NCBI GenBank assembly: GCA_001789205.1
Contig: MFYT01000109.1
Span: 19,803 to 83,802, forward strand
Length of the DNA stretch: 64,000 nucleotides
Reading direction: 5' to 3'
DNA from: Candidatus Raymondbacteria bacterium RIFOXYA2_FULL_49_16
GTDB taxonomy: Bacteria; Fibrobacterota; OXYB2-FULL-49-7; XYB2-FULL-49-35
The notes beneath the pieces are model-generated. The model saw only the letters and a list, made by a program, of their open reading frames with translations. It made no database searches and was not told the origin of the DNA. The position numbers and the translations under genes were made by a program. Each line of letters opens with the position of its first letter. Within the stretch, counting starts at the first letter, position 1. Of the stretch, positions 17,463-28,573 are shown piece after piece.

Positions 17463-19132
17463 CACCTGCCTCCTGATAAGCTGTTTAGCAGCTCGATAAA
17501 CCGGTCGCGGGGAATAAATTCCGTGACCCTGTTGGTCTCCAAGCCTTGACTGTTAAAAAATAATATGGTAGGCACCCCTACCACAGCATATTTCTTTATA
17601 TAGCTGTTTGCCGCGCCGTCAGCTGCATTGGTAACATCCACTGAGAAAAACACATAGGGAGAGAGCGCTGCCTGTACAGTGGAATCGGTGAGTACCTGTT
17701 CCTCGAACTTACGGCAGGGCGCGCACCAGTCGGCCCTGAAATCTATTACAAACGGTTTGCCCTGTTCTGTAAGCTCCTGCAGCCGTTCACCCGTGGGAAG
17801 ACCATAGGTACGGTGCGCGGACACATGACCGACATGCGGCGGTGCGATAAGAATTGTGCTGTAAAAATACACAAATATCATAATAAGTGCAGCGCCAAAC
17901 AATCTTTGGAAACGCCTGAATCGTAAAAAACGTTCGCCCGCTGATTTTTCCACGAATCCAAGATATACGGCTGCTGCAAGAAGCAGGATTCCGGCACATA
18001 CGGTAACCACGACTGCTGGCGCAACAGGTTTCAGATAGTACAAGGCCATGCCAAGAAGGAGAAAACCAAAAAACTTTTTTACCCAGACCATCCAGCCGCC
18101 TGACCCCGGGAGGCTTTTTATAGATCCGGAGAAAAGCGCGAGAACAAAGTAGGGAGCGCCAAGACCTGTTGCCAGAGTGAAAAAATAGAGAAAACCCAAA
18201 AATGGATCTTTCTTCTCAGCCACATGAATGAGCAGTCCCGCGGTTACCGGTCCCACACAGGGCGCTGCGATAACACCTACGACAAGGCCCATTATCAAGG
18301 CTCCTGCATATCCCTGTTTTCCAATCCCGAACCGCATAAGAAATAAGGGGGCACGCAACTCGTACAACCCGAACATAGAAAAGGAAAGAAGGAAAAAGAT
18401 ACCCGCAACACCCCAGATAACGGTAGGGTGCTGCAGTGCTGAACCCATGATTTTTCCCGACAAGGCTGCCGCCGTACCCAATGCTGAATAGGTAAGGGCA
18501 ATACCCAGTACATAGAGGGCCGCGAGCAGAGAGATGGCCCGTTTTTTTCCCTCAGCCTGGGTGCTGAAAAAACTGATGGTTATAGGAATGACCGGATACA
18601 CGCAGGGTGTGAGATTAAGTGCAATTCCCCCGATAAACAGGAAGAAAAGTACATAGAGCATGCCATGCCCGCTGAACCAATCGTCCGTAGAGGACGCAGC
18701 AGGTTTCGGCACTGGCAAAGACACCTCTTCGATTGCCGGCGGCAAGCATTGCATGCTGTCGCACGCCTGATAGCGCAGCATGGCAGTGAGCGTATCGCCA
18801 TGCCCCGGCAATAGAAGCACTTTGGCCCCAAAGGTCACGGTACCGTCGTAGAGTAGGTCGGTAAAACCGAAAAAAGTCTTTTCCTCGCCTTTTGGATAAT
18901 CGACAGACAACACCCGAACAAACGCGCTTTCTGCGAATGTCAGGACAGTAGGTATCAGAAATGCCTGTCTGAGGGAATGGGCATAGGTATGCCATCCAGG
19001 TTCGACCTTGGCCTGAAAGAGCGCGGTAACAGTATCACCAGTACGCAAACCGCCCTGGACAGCTGTAAACGTGAGTACTTCTGAACCCTGCGAACAGGTA
19101 AAAATAACCAAGGCAAACAGCAATTTTTTCAT
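17462..19132 (-). CDS. dsbD: DsbD-type thiol:disulfide interchange protein
   Basis: 556 residues in the DsbD order: signal peptide and N-terminal periplasmic domain (paired Cys in YQACDSMQCLPP), a central eight-helix membrane domain starting FFLFIGGIALNLTPCVYPVIP with its partner Cys in APCVGPVTAG, and a C-terminal thioredoxin domain with WCAPC (Trp469 to Cys473). It carries electrons from cytoplasmic thioredoxin to periplasmic disulfide reductases. It heads the operon leading into moxR. The window also carries trxB, so both ends of the pathway are represented. Confidence 0.92.
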   Translation of the reverse strand: MKKLLFALVIFTCSQGSEVLTFTAVQGGLRTGDTVTALFQAKVEPGWHTYAHSLRQAFLIPTVLTFAESAFVRVLSVDYPKGEEKTFFGFTDLLYDGTVTFGAKVLLLPGHGDTLTAMLRYQACDSMQCLPPAIEEVSLPVPKPAASSTDDWFSGHGMLYVLFFLFIGGIALNLTPCVYPVIPITISFFSTQAEGKKRAISLLAALYVLGIALTYSALGTAAALSGKIMGSALQHPTVIWGVAGIFFLLSFSMFGLYELRAPLFLMRFGIGKQGYAGALIMGLVVGVIAAPCVGPVTAGLLIHVAEKKDPFLGFLYFFTLATGLGAPYFVLALFSGSIKSLPGSGGWMVWVKKFFGFLLLGMALYYLKPVAPAVVVTVCAGILLLAAAVYLGFVEKSAGERFLRFRRFQRLFGAALIMIFVYFYSTILIAPPHVGHVSAHRTYGLPTGERLQELTEQGKPFVIDFRADWCAPCRKFEEQVLTDSTVQAALSPYVFFSVDVTNAADGAANSYIKKYAVVGVPTILFFNSQGLETNRVTEFIPRDRFIELLNSLSGGR

Positions 19133-19176
19133 CGGGAAAAATATATTAAATTATAGCATCATCTGAAAACATCTGT

Positions 19177-19211
19177 AAAAAAAAACCGGTCTCTCTCCTA
19201 AGAAAGACCGG
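19177..19211 (-). terminator. Intrinsic terminator after the Ig-like lipoprotein gene
   Basis: On the minus strand a stem of CCGGTCT/AGACCGG extended by three pairs after one mismatch, with loop TAGG, is followed by a run of nine T. It lies 30 bases after the stop of the 19242-20114 gene and separates it from dsbD. Confidence 0.85.
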
Positions 19212-19241
19212 CGTACCATTTCCTGCCTCCGCGCACGAATG

Positions 19242-20114
19242 TTACATACCTGGATAGGTAGCAGAGACTAAACGACAATAGGCCAAACCGCTCGTTTGCG
19301 CCGAGATGACCGCCAGGCGGACAAACCCCTGGGAAGGCGCCAGAAAATATTCCTTTATATTGGCCTGGAGTGTTGCCGAATTCGACATGACAATCTTAAC
19401 GCAATTCCGGTATGAAACGCTGTTGAACGTGGTATCTCCGATGAAAACCACTGAAGCGTTGGTCTGGCTGACAATCTCCGGGACATAATGAGAACGAAAG
19501 ACCGTATCAGATAACGTAACGACCCCAACGCCTGATTCATCTTTTGAATAAAAAAGTCCGGTTACTGTATCTTTTCCCAATACAATTGTATCAGCAACAC
19601 TGTCGATTTTGTTATCAAAGATAAACCGGTAAAACTGGTATCTAAACGACTTCCAGTTTGAATCAACTACAATTGATGTCTGGCGTCCGAGAAAGTCGAA
19701 AACCCAGTTACTGGCCGAATCAACAGGCAGATAATTTGTTTTGTAATAAATATTGAGCGAACGGGTGGCCTGATTACCATCATTGTCTTTCGCCTTTACG
19801 GTAATCACATTAGCACCGGAAACCAGACCGATCGTTCTTTCCCAGGTGCCATCACTTGCGTGAATATCGGCGGGAAAAGAATTGCCGTCGAGAACAAGTG
19901 TGACACCCTCAAGACCGCTTCCAATGTCAGAGGCTGTGCCGTTAAGGGCGATAGTGTCCACATAAACCGTATCAGAAACATTGTTCATGTCAACGGTAAG
20001 AGTAGGATTAGTCACATCCTGCTCTTCTTCATCTTTCGCGGGATTTACCGTGCATGCAGAAAAAATAAACGCCATACTTACCAGCACAGAAATTACGATT
20101 CTTCCCTTTTTCAT
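19242..20114 (-). CDS. Lipoprotein with bacterial Ig-like domain
   Basis: 290 residues. A lipoprotein signal peptide ends in FSAC (Cys21). An Ig-like domain follows at about 35-125 (DTIALNGTASDIGSGLEGVTL; GANVITVKAKDNDGN), of the kind found in cell-surface adhesion or polysaccharide-binding proteins. The C-terminal half, LPVDSASNWVFDF onward, is a beta-rich domain I do not recognise. Start ATG 20114 has a strong AAAGGAGGG site. It appears monocistronic, bounded by a terminator. Confidence 0.75.
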   Translation of the reverse strand: MKKGRIVISVLVSMAFIFSACTVNPAKDEEEQDVTNPTLTVDMNNVSDTVYVDTIALNGTASDIGSGLEGVTLVLDGNSFPADIHASDGTWERTIGLVSGANVITVKAKDNDGNQATRSLNIYYKTNYLPVDSASNWVFDFLGRQTSIVVDSNWKSFRYQFYRFIFDNKIDSVADTIVLGKDTVTGLFYSKDESGVGVVTLSDTVFRSHYVPEIVSQTNASVVFIGDTTFNSVSYRNCVKIVMSNSATLQANIKEYFLAPSQGFVRLAVISAQTSGLAYCRLVSATYPGM

Positions 20115-20222
20115 ATTTTTTCCCTCCTTTAACTAATTTTCAAAATTTCCATTTTATATCAAAATAATTAAATAAATAAATTCAGACAAGTATTTGTTTA
20201 GGAGAGAGTTAAATAAAAACTA

Positions 20223-20251
20223 TTGACATTCAATTTAAATAATTGTAGATA
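20223..20251 (+). promoter_or_regulatory. sigma70-type promoter for the small Cys-rich protein
   Basis: TTGACA at 20223-20228 and TAGATA at 20246-20251 are 17 bases apart. ATG 20294 follows with GGGAGGG at 20283-20289. Confidence 0.65.
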
Positions 20252-20293
20252 TACTATTAAGAGACTACTACATATTGTACCTGGGAGGGTCGT

Positions 20294-20512
20294 ATGGTTT
20301 GGGAAAAGACTGATTGTTATTCGTGCGCACAACTGGCAGGCTGTCCGGATAAAACCCGTTTTTACCTCAATTACTGCGGCAGCCAGAGAGCGGCAATGAA
20401 GGACAAACTCTTCCAAGCCCGCGAGGAGTGTCTGGCCCGGCGCGGGGTCCACTATATGCGGATCAGGATCAATTATTCTCAATCGAACAGGGATATGCTG
20501 GTCCCGGCCTAG
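20294..20512 (+). CDS. Small Cys-rich protein of unknown function (72 aa)
   Basis: Not a family I recognise. It contains five cysteines, three of them in CYSCAQLAGC (CxxCx5C), which could bind a metal or form a redox site, followed by a helical KDKLFQAREECLARRG segment. No signal peptide or membrane helix is visible, so it is probably cytoplasmic. A consensus promoter and a good ribosome site argue that it is a real gene despite its size. It ends 5 bp from the stop of the convergent dGTPase gene. Confidence 0.65.
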   Translation: MVWEKTDCYSCAQLAGCPDKTRFYLNYCGSQRAAMKDKLFQAREECLARRGVHYMRIRINYSQSNRDMLVPA

Positions 20513-20517
20513 GCACG

Positions 20518-21666
20518 CTACACCATGGCCCTTGGCATGAATAATTCGTTATAGCTTCTCAAGGCAAAAGCATCGGTCATGCCGGCAATATAATCAGTGA
20601 CCATTTCGTAATCTTCGGCATTTTTATAATTCAGGTTTTTAATAAAATCAAAAAATATCCTGAGCGTAGGGGCCATGGTGACAAGTTTTTCCTTTTCCGC
20701 CTTTTCCCTGCCGCCATGAGTCCGGATAAGGATGTCGATACATTCGTTAAACAGGCTCGCGATAATGTTCGCAATTTTGTCGCCGTAGTTCTGGGTATTG
20801 TAAATGGTCGTGTAATTATAATCGCGCAATTCTTTCATAAGAGCATACGCATTTGCCGAAAGCCGGATCGCATCGGCTCCCCTGTTCTGCAGAATAATAT
20901 CTTCGACCATTTTACCTATGATTTTTCCGTTTGAATCGCCCAGTCCCTCTCTGATACTGGAAGGAATGTCGTCCCGTTTGATAAGCCTCGCTTCAATGGC
21001 GTCCTCAAGGTCCCGACCCAGATATGCGACTTTGTCGACCATGCGCACCAGGCAGCCTTCGAGTGTTGCCGGATATCCGCCGCGGTCCTTGATACTATTC
21101 AAGCGGGTCAGGTCTTTTGAGCGGTCGGGTAAAATCTCGCGCTCAAACTTTTCCCCGCAATGCGAGATAATGCCATCGCGTACTTCGTAGGTCAGATTGA
21201 GGCCATTGCCATAATTGGTGAGATAATCGACAACGCGAAGGCCATGGACCTCGTGCATGAACGAGGCTTTTTTATTATATGATTTAAGGATCCTGTTGAG
21301 CGCGTGTTCGCCCGCATGGCCAAACGGGGCATGGCCCAAATCATGGGCCTTGGCAATTGCTGAAATAAGGTCGAGATTAAGACCCAGGCACTGACCAATG
21401 ACCATGGCAATGGACGACACGTGCAGCACATGCTCCATGCGTGTGCATATATGGTCGTTGTTGGGCGACATGAAAACCTGGGTTTTATGCTTGAGACGCC
21501 TGAAAGGCGGTGAATGAATGATCCTGTTTTCGTCCCTGGCAAAATCGAGTCTGAAAGGGTCGTGCTCCATGCGGCGCACCCGTCCCCTGCTCTGGTCGCT
21601 GCGCATGGCAAAAGGACTCAGCCGTTCCTCGGCCTTCAGGAGAATGGTACGGAATTCCTTAAGCAT
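20518..21666 (-). CDS. dGTP triphosphohydrolase-like HD-domain protein
   Basis: 382 residues from ATG 21666 (MLKEFRTILL). The in-frame ATG 21705 would add 13 residues of poor quality. The HD metal site is formed by the His in RMEHVLHVSS and the His-Asp in AHDLGHAPFGHAGE, preceded by RDENRIIHSPPFRRLKHKTQVF, typical of the Dgt family. These enzymes cleave dGTP to deoxyguanosine and triphosphate, shaping dNTP pools. It is divergent from recF with only 60 bp between the starts, so the promoters must overlap. Confidence 0.9.
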   Translation of the reverse strand: MLKEFRTILLKAEERLSPFAMRSDQSRGRVRRMEHDPFRLDFARDENRIIHSPPFRRLKHKTQVFMSPNNDHICTRMEHVLHVSSIAMVIGQCLGLNLDLISAIAKAHDLGHAPFGHAGEHALNRILKSYNKKASFMHEVHGLRVVDYLTNYGNGLNLTYEVRDGIISHCGEKFEREILPDRSKDLTRLNSIKDRGGYPATLEGCLVRMVDKVAYLGRDLEDAIEARLIKRDDIPSSIREGLGDSNGKIIGKMVEDIILQNRGADAIRLSANAYALMKELRDYNYTTIYNTQNYGDKIANIIASLFNECIDILIRTHGGREKAEKEKLVTMAPTLRIFFDFIKNLNYKNAEDYEMVTDYIAGMTDAFALRSYNELFMPRAMV

Positions 21667-21726
21667 GGGATTAAAATAGCCAAATTTTATTGATATAATC
21701 AACATGAGAAAAAGTTATTTTTATCC

Positions 21727-22821
21727 ATGGGCATGGCATATTTCACCGGTATTAATCTTGACGCGTTCCGCAACTTCACAAGAACGGCCGCGTCCTTCCA
21801 TCCTGGGTGCAATGTCTTTTGCGGGAAAAACGGCGCGGGAAAAACCAATCTCCTCGAAGCGCTCTATTTCCTTTCCCTGGGCAAATCGCAAAGACACTCA
21901 CCTCTGAAAGATCTGGTCATGCATTCCAAGACGCAGTTTTCCATCAAGGCGGAGTATTTCGCCTCGGGTGCCGCTCATGAGGCGGCCGCAACCTGTTCTG
22001 AAACAGAACGCTCGTTTTTTCTCGACAAAAACCGGCTGCCATCAGCGGCAGACCTTGTAGGGGTGCTTCCGGTAGTCAGTTTTGCCTCAGAAGACCTGCT
22101 GCTTGCCGCAGGCTTGCCGGCTGAGCGGCGGCGCTTTATGAATATCCTTTTATCCCAGTCTGATAAAATTTATTTTTTATGTATCCGACAATATAACAAG
22201 ACGTTACAACAGAGAAACGCGTATTTGAAAAACAACGGATCAAATGCTCGATACCTGGCTGTTTTAAGGGACCTTTTAGTCGAACTGGGCGGGGAAATCC
22301 GGTTTAAGCAGCAGGGGCTCATTGAAAATCTCATTCCGCAGGCGCGTGCGGCGCTGACGCGCATCAGCGGCGGTGAAAAACTTGACATAGAACATTCCGC
22401 CGCCGCCTTGGCCACAGCCGGAGAGCATCGGAAACGGATGGCGGAAGAATCGCTTCAATGTCAAGCCCGTGAAACCGCGCTGAAAAAAAGTCTGTTCGGT
22501 CCGCACCGGGACGACCTGCGCATTAGCATCAATGGCCGCGACGTGCGGCGTTTCGCTTCAGCCGGACAGATACGTTCGGTGTCGCTCGCTCTCAAGCTTG
22601 CCGGTGTCCGGTATCTCAGGGAAAAACAGGACAGCGGCGGCATTCTTCTGCTCGACGACATTTTCTCGGAACTCGACGATGAGCGAAGCGAACGGTTGCT
22701 CGAATGCGCCCTGCCTGAAAACCAAGTCTTTCTAGCGCTGCCAAAATGTCCCGCCTTTGCCCTTCCGCAAGACAGGGCCGAATTCAATATAGCAGCGGGC
22801 GCCATAAGGCCGCTTGTATGA
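21727..22821 (+). CDS. recF: DNA replication/repair protein RecF
   Basis: 364 residues. Walker A GKNGAGKT at 33-40, the RecF/SMC signature SAGQIRSVSLALKLA and Walker B GGILLLDDIFSELD are present, together with GPHRDDL before the signature. RecF loads RecA at single-strand gaps. No dnaA or dnaN precedes it here, so the classical dnaA-dnaN-recF-gyrB run is split in this genome. It overlaps dciA by 4 bp. Confidence 0.95.
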   Translation: MGMAYFTGINLDAFRNFTRTAASFHPGCNVFCGKNGAGKTNLLEALYFLSLGKSQRHSPLKDLVMHSKTQFSIKAEYFASGAAHEAAATCSETERSFFLDKNRLPSAADLVGVLPVVSFASEDLLLAAGLPAERRRFMNILLSQSDKIYFLCIRQYNKTLQQRNAYLKNNGSNARYLAVLRDLLVELGGEIRFKQQGLIENLIPQARAALTRISGGEKLDIEHSAAALATAGEHRKRMAEESLQCQARETALKKSLFGPHRDDLRISINGRDVRRFASAGQIRSVSLALKLAGVRYLREKQDSGGILLLDDIFSELDDERSERLLECALPENQVFLALPKCPAFALPQDRAEFNIAAGAIRPLV

Positions 22822-23132
22822 AAATGACGCGGCCCAGGCGCAGGACAGCCGAACCGGTGCAGATAAAGGAGATTGTCGCTGACCTGCTCAGGGAAGCGGG
22901 ATACGAGAACGCGGTCAAAGAACAGCAGGTGCTGACTGCCTGGAGCGAGATCGCGGGAGCCGAGATAGCGAAAAATTCACAACCAACGGAGATACGGAAC
23001 ATGGTCTGTTTCATCAAGGTGAAAAATAGTGTCTGGCGGACCCAGCTTTCATTTTTCAGGGAGAGTCTGGTGGACAAAATCAACGCATATGCGGGGAAGA
23101 AAATCGTAACAAGCATCCATTTCAGCGCCTAG
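22818..23132 (+). CDS. dciA: DciA-like (DUF721) predicted replicative helicase operator
   Basis: 104 residues from ATG 22818, inside the recF TGA. The DUF721 core is readable: IKEIVADLLREAGYENAVKEQQVLTAWSEIAG with the later FIKVKNSVWRTQLSFFRE. DciA proteins load or control DnaB in bacteria that lack DnaC/DnaI. The recF-dciA-gyrB order is known from other phyla, which supports the call. Confidence 0.85.
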   Translation: MKMTRPRRRTAEPVQIKEIVADLLREAGYENAVKEQQVLTAWSEIAGAEIAKNSQPTEIRNMVCFIKVKNSVWRTQLSFFRESLVDKINAYAGKKIVTSIHFSA

Positions 23133-23142
23133 CGCTGACTAA

Positions 23143-25095
<1,953 letters not shown>

Positions 25096-26466
25096 TCAGC
25101 GAAGCCGGCAATTTTCGATATACGAGGAACGCTGCACATCGATGGAAAGGTCAAACGCGTTGTTCTGCACAATGCTGCGAACATACCCTTGTCCACTGCC
25201 CAGGTTCCGATCAACAACACAGGCGCCTTCCGCGAGTTTTTTGCCGGTAGCGCTGTCGCGGCACGAAAAGGCAAGATAGATCCCGTTATACGCCCGCGAA
25301 ACCGCCCCTGCAAACCGGTAGGTTCCCGACGCCCCTGTCCACGAGAGACCAGCATTGTCCCCTGAAAACAGGACAGAATCGCCTGCAACGCCATCACGGT
25401 ACAACAAGGCATGTACGAATGTATTCCCCGCTGTTCCCGATGGTACGGTAATGGACAATGTGTCGCCAGTCGAATCAATGGCCACTGTTCGTGAATATGC
25501 AAACGCGCGGGGGGCGATTCCTTCGACCCTGCCGTTGGACGAGAAAACATAGGTAAATGTCGTGTCGGTCAAAAATTCACCCCGCATCAGCGTATCCCCA
25601 TCCTCAACCACTGAATAGCGGCTGCCAATCCATGTCTTGATGCTCGCATATCCCGCATACTGGTACAGACGCCGCACTGTGTCCATGACGGCAACGCCGG
25701 CGTTGTCACGCGAAAAATGGTAATATTCAGATATCTTCGTAAGGTATTCCTTCATACGCTCATCGTCGCTGCCAAGTCCCAGGGCCACAGCGCCCGCACG
25801 GTTGAGATAATAAATTTTGTTCACCGACCCTGTATCGGGAAGCGTGTTTTCCTTGCTCCACATGCTCTGATTGTCGACCGCCGCAACAACCACGACGCTG
25901 TCGAACGCGCTTTCAACAGGATAATAGTAATACAGGTATTTAAACGCCTTGTAATACTCTGCATAAAACGAATGGGGCACGCTGAAATATCCATAGTGAT
26001 ATATTTCAACGTGCGAGAGCGCGTCAAACTCCCTGAACGGCGCAGGATCGGCCGCCATGACAGTATAGGGTGAATCGTATGCGGCGACGACTTCAATGGT
26101 GTCGTAATAGGTTTCGAGATTGGCATGGCGGTTCCAGTACCAGGGATATAAGATGCCATACGAAACAGTATCGGCAATAAAAAAACTGCTCGTATCGTCA
26201 GGATTCCCAAAGTCAATAGCCTGGATAAACTGCAGGGTGAAGAAAGGCTGTACGATCGCTGAATCTGCGGCCGCCGTGTCCCTGCCCATGCATGCGGCAA
26301 ACGCGCCAATGGCGCCGGACGAGGCAAAGCGGGCAAGGGCGACAGAAACCGAATCAATCTCAGGATTGGCGGAGGGTTTGACCGGTTGGTTCTGCGAACA
26401 TGAGCATATCAGCAGCGCTCCCACGGCCGTAAAAAAGCCCCGTTTGATTAGTCCTTGTAGTTCCAT
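25096..26466 (-). CDS. Putative lipoprotein of unknown function (456 aa)
   Basis: A lipoprotein signal peptide with cleavage in CSC (about residue 21-23) precedes an Asp/Tyr-rich exported protein. Visible features are a Tyr cluster (YYKAFKYLYYYYPVESAFD), a probable helical segment around SDDERMKEYLTKISEYYHF, and a C-terminal beta-sandwich-like region with GTYRFAGAVSRAYNG and an isolated Cys in FSCRDS. I do not recognise the family. It starts inside the end of the first PPIase gene (19-bp overlap), so it is probably cotranslated as the last gene of the PPIase cluster. Confidence 0.75.
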   Translation of the reverse strand: MELQGLIKRGFFTAVGALLICSCSQNQPVKPSANPEIDSVSVALARFASSGAIGAFAACMGRDTAAADSAIVQPFFTLQFIQAIDFGNPDDTSSFFIADTVSYGILYPWYWNRHANLETYYDTIEVVAAYDSPYTVMAADPAPFREFDALSHVEIYHYGYFSVPHSFYAEYYKAFKYLYYYYPVESAFDSVVVVAAVDNQSMWSKENTLPDTGSVNKIYYLNRAGAVALGLGSDDERMKEYLTKISEYYHFSRDNAGVAVMDTVRRLYQYAGYASIKTWIGSRYSVVEDGDTLMRGEFLTDTTFTYVFSSNGRVEGIAPRAFAYSRTVAIDSTGDTLSITVPSGTAGNTFVHALLYRDGVAGDSVLFSGDNAGLSWTGASGTYRFAGAVSRAYNGIYLAFSCRDSATGKKLAEGACVVDRNLGSGQGYVRSIVQNNAFDLSIDVQRSSYIENCRLR

Positions 26467-27506
26467 AGCACCGTCACATTTTCACCCGTACGAAGGGATT
26501 TGAGTTGCTGGATCTTTTTCTCGGCAAGCAGCCGTTTTTTGATGTTGTCCTTGACCGATTCAATGGATCGCGAAACCAAGTACGGATCGGACAACGCTTT
26601 GATTATCTGGTATCCAAACATGGTTTTCACCGGTCCGGCGATTTGCCCCTTTTTAAGCGAAAAAACAACCGCGTCAAACTCCGGAATCATGTCTCCCTTG
26701 TTGAATTCGCCAAGGTCGCCTCCCTGTTTGGCCGTTGGCCCTTCAGAATATTTACGGGCGAGCGCCGCGAAATCAGCCCCTTTCTTTGCCTTTTCGGCAA
26801 CATCCTCGGCCTTTTTCCGCACCAGGTCGCGTTCACTTTTGACCTTGGCAATAAGTGCCTCACCGGCAAGCGAAGAGTTCTTCCGCTTCACCAAGTTGTC
26901 GAAGGAGAGCATCTTCTGCTCGGGAATGTCGCGGTCAGGCGCGATAAAGAGAATATGCGCGGCCCGCATCTTCTCCGCCTGGAACTCAGACGCATGGGCG
27001 GAATAGTAGGCCTGCGTCTCGCTGTCCGGAACGGCTATATCTTCGAAAAGCTTGTCACGGGTCTTTTCCATCACCATGATGTCGCGGATATTTTTTCTGA
27101 ATTCCTGAGCGGAAATCTTCTGCTCGGTAAGATAACGGCCAAAGGTTTCCTCGTCCATGATGCCATTCGTCTTCTTCAATAAGTCGATTTTGGTGTTCAA
27201 TTCCTCGTCAGACACGGTTATGGCCAGTGCAGCCGCCTTTTTCAGGATAATGATCTTGTCGATGATGCCGTCGAGAAACTGGCGCCGCATGTCCTCGAGC
27301 GCCGCTCCTTGGGGCCGGACAAACGTGGTATCCACCTTGCGATAGACGGAAACATACCGGTCTATCATCTGTTCTATATCGCGGACATACACCTTTTCAC
27401 CAGCAACGGTAGCGGCTACCGGAGGCTCCTTTTTTGCGCACATGGAAACCATGCACGCGCACCATGCGGCCGCGGCAAGCAGGAATGACCGTGCCCTTGT
27501 ATTCAT
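26448..27506 (-). CDS. Parvulin-type peptidylprolyl isomerase lipoprotein (SurA/PrsA-like), copy 1
   Basis: 352 residues from ATG 27506, preceded by AAAGGAAG; the upstream in-frame ATG 27551 would overlap the previous gene. A lipoprotein-like signal peptide ends MVSMC. The N-terminal helical SurA_N-like section (residues 30-160) is followed by a parvulin domain with AAHILFIAPDR, GGDLGEFNKGDMIPEF and FGYQIIKALSD. Such chaperones fold exported or outer-membrane proteins. It lies 11 bp after its paralogue. Confidence 0.88.
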   Translation of the reverse strand: MNTRARSFLLAAAAWCACMVSMCAKKEPPVAATVAGEKVYVRDIEQMIDRYVSVYRKVDTTFVRPQGAALEDMRRQFLDGIIDKIIILKKAAALAITVSDEELNTKIDLLKKTNGIMDEETFGRYLTEQKISAQEFRKNIRDIMVMEKTRDKLFEDIAVPDSETQAYYSAHASEFQAEKMRAAHILFIAPDRDIPEQKMLSFDNLVKRKNSSLAGEALIAKVKSERDLVRKKAEDVAEKAKKGADFAALARKYSEGPTAKQGGDLGEFNKGDMIPEFDAVVFSLKKGQIAGPVKTMFGYQIIKALSDPYLVSRSIESVKDNIKKRLLAEKKIQQLKSLRTGENVTVLWNYKD

Positions 27507-27517
27507 AATGACTTCCT

Positions 27518-28573
27518 TTATTTGTTTATGGTATATCGTTTGACCTTCCATTTTTTCTCGAGCGACTCCATCTTCGACGCCTCAACACCCGCGCGCAGCT
27601 GCGCCTCAATAGCGGACGCGACTTCGTCGAGCGCCTGAATACGCGAGAGCGTATCGGAATGCGCCTTGATTATATGATAGCCGAATTCTGTGGTCACGAT
27701 GCCACTCACTTCACCGTTGCGCAGGGCAAAGGCCGCGGCCTCAAACGGCGCGGTCATGACCCCTTTTCGTACAGTACCCAACCGGCCGCCCTCTGCCGCT
27801 GTTCCGTCCTGCGAATACTTCCTGGCAAAAGCGGCAAAATCGCCGCCATTGAGCACTGAATCGCGGATAGCAACGAGTTTCGCCTTCCGCGCCTCGCATT
27901 CACGCGCCACTGCCGCGTCCAGGGATTCAGGAGGAATGCCCGACCGTGCGCATTCAGTCCTAATACTGGTAAGGCCCCGGTCAGGCATGTCGCGGTCTGG
28001 AGCGTTGATGAGTATATGACTGATTGTAATCTCACAAATACGGTACTTTTCCCTGTCCCGCTCATAGGTGCGGGCCACCAGGGAGTCTGGGACAGTGATT
28101 TCGCCGATGTACTCGGCGCGTATTTTCTCCGCGAGCAGTATGTCTCTGAGATGGGCGTTGTACTCGTCGAGAGTCCAGCCGTCCGCTGCCAAGGCATCGG
28201 CAAAGGCCTTTTCGTCATCGTTATAGATGCCTGAACAGATGATGAGAAAGCGTTCGCGAACTTCGCTATCAAAAACCAGGGTTTTCCGTTTCTGCGCCAT
28301 TTTCACAAATATCGCGGACACCACCATATCAGAAAGCGTGCTATTCCACACTGTCTCCCGCTCAATCGGGGAAAAAGTCTTGTCCGGTGAAAACCTGCGG
28401 ATCTGCCGTTCATAACGGTTGACCGCGGTATCGACTTCAGCGCGGGTAACGTATCCCGCTTTGCTCTCAGCCAGCACACCGGGAGGCCGTTTCGAAAAAG
28501 CGCAGGCCGATGCCGCGATACCGCAGACCACGGCGCAGACGAGGGGGATGACCCCGAGATTATTCCTCTTCAT
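27518..28573 (-). CDS. Parvulin-type peptidylprolyl isomerase (SurA/PrsA-like), copy 2
   Basis: 351 residues from ATG 28573. The in-frame ATG 28642 would lie deeper inside the upstream gene, whereas MKRNNLGVIPLVCAVVCG gives a clean signal peptide. The N-terminal helical section is followed by a parvulin domain with TISHILINAPDR, GGRLGTVRKGVMTAPF and FGYHIIKAH. It is a tandem paralogue of the next gene (both share the xPDRDMP/ExPDRDIP loop), so the two may form a pair working on different client sets. The overlap with the cNMP-binding gene is 14 bp. Confidence 0.87.
   Translation of the reverse strand: MKRNNLGVIPLVCAVVCGIAASACAFSKRPPGVLAESKAGYVTRAEVDTAVNRYERQIRRFSPDKTFSPIERETVWNSTLSDMVVSAIFVKMAQKRKTLVFDSEVRERFLIICSGIYNDDEKAFADALAADGWTLDEYNAHLRDILLAEKIRAEYIGEITVPDSLVARTYERDREKYRICEITISHILINAPDRDMPDRGLTSIRTECARSGIPPESLDAAVARECEARKAKLVAIRDSVLNGGDFAAFARKYSQDGTAAEGGRLGTVRKGVMTAPFEAAAFALRNGEVSGIVTTEFGYHIIKAHSDTLSRIQALDEVASAIEAQLRAGVEASKMESLEKKWKVKRYTINK

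Noticed and set aside
21667..21726. Replication origin near recF-gyrB
   Set aside because: No dnaA, dnaN or cluster of DnaA boxes was seen in the short gap; the gene pair alone does not mark an origin.
26505..27182. 225-codon plus-strand ORF
   Set aside because: Antisense to the PPIase gene, with no domain and no ribosome site.
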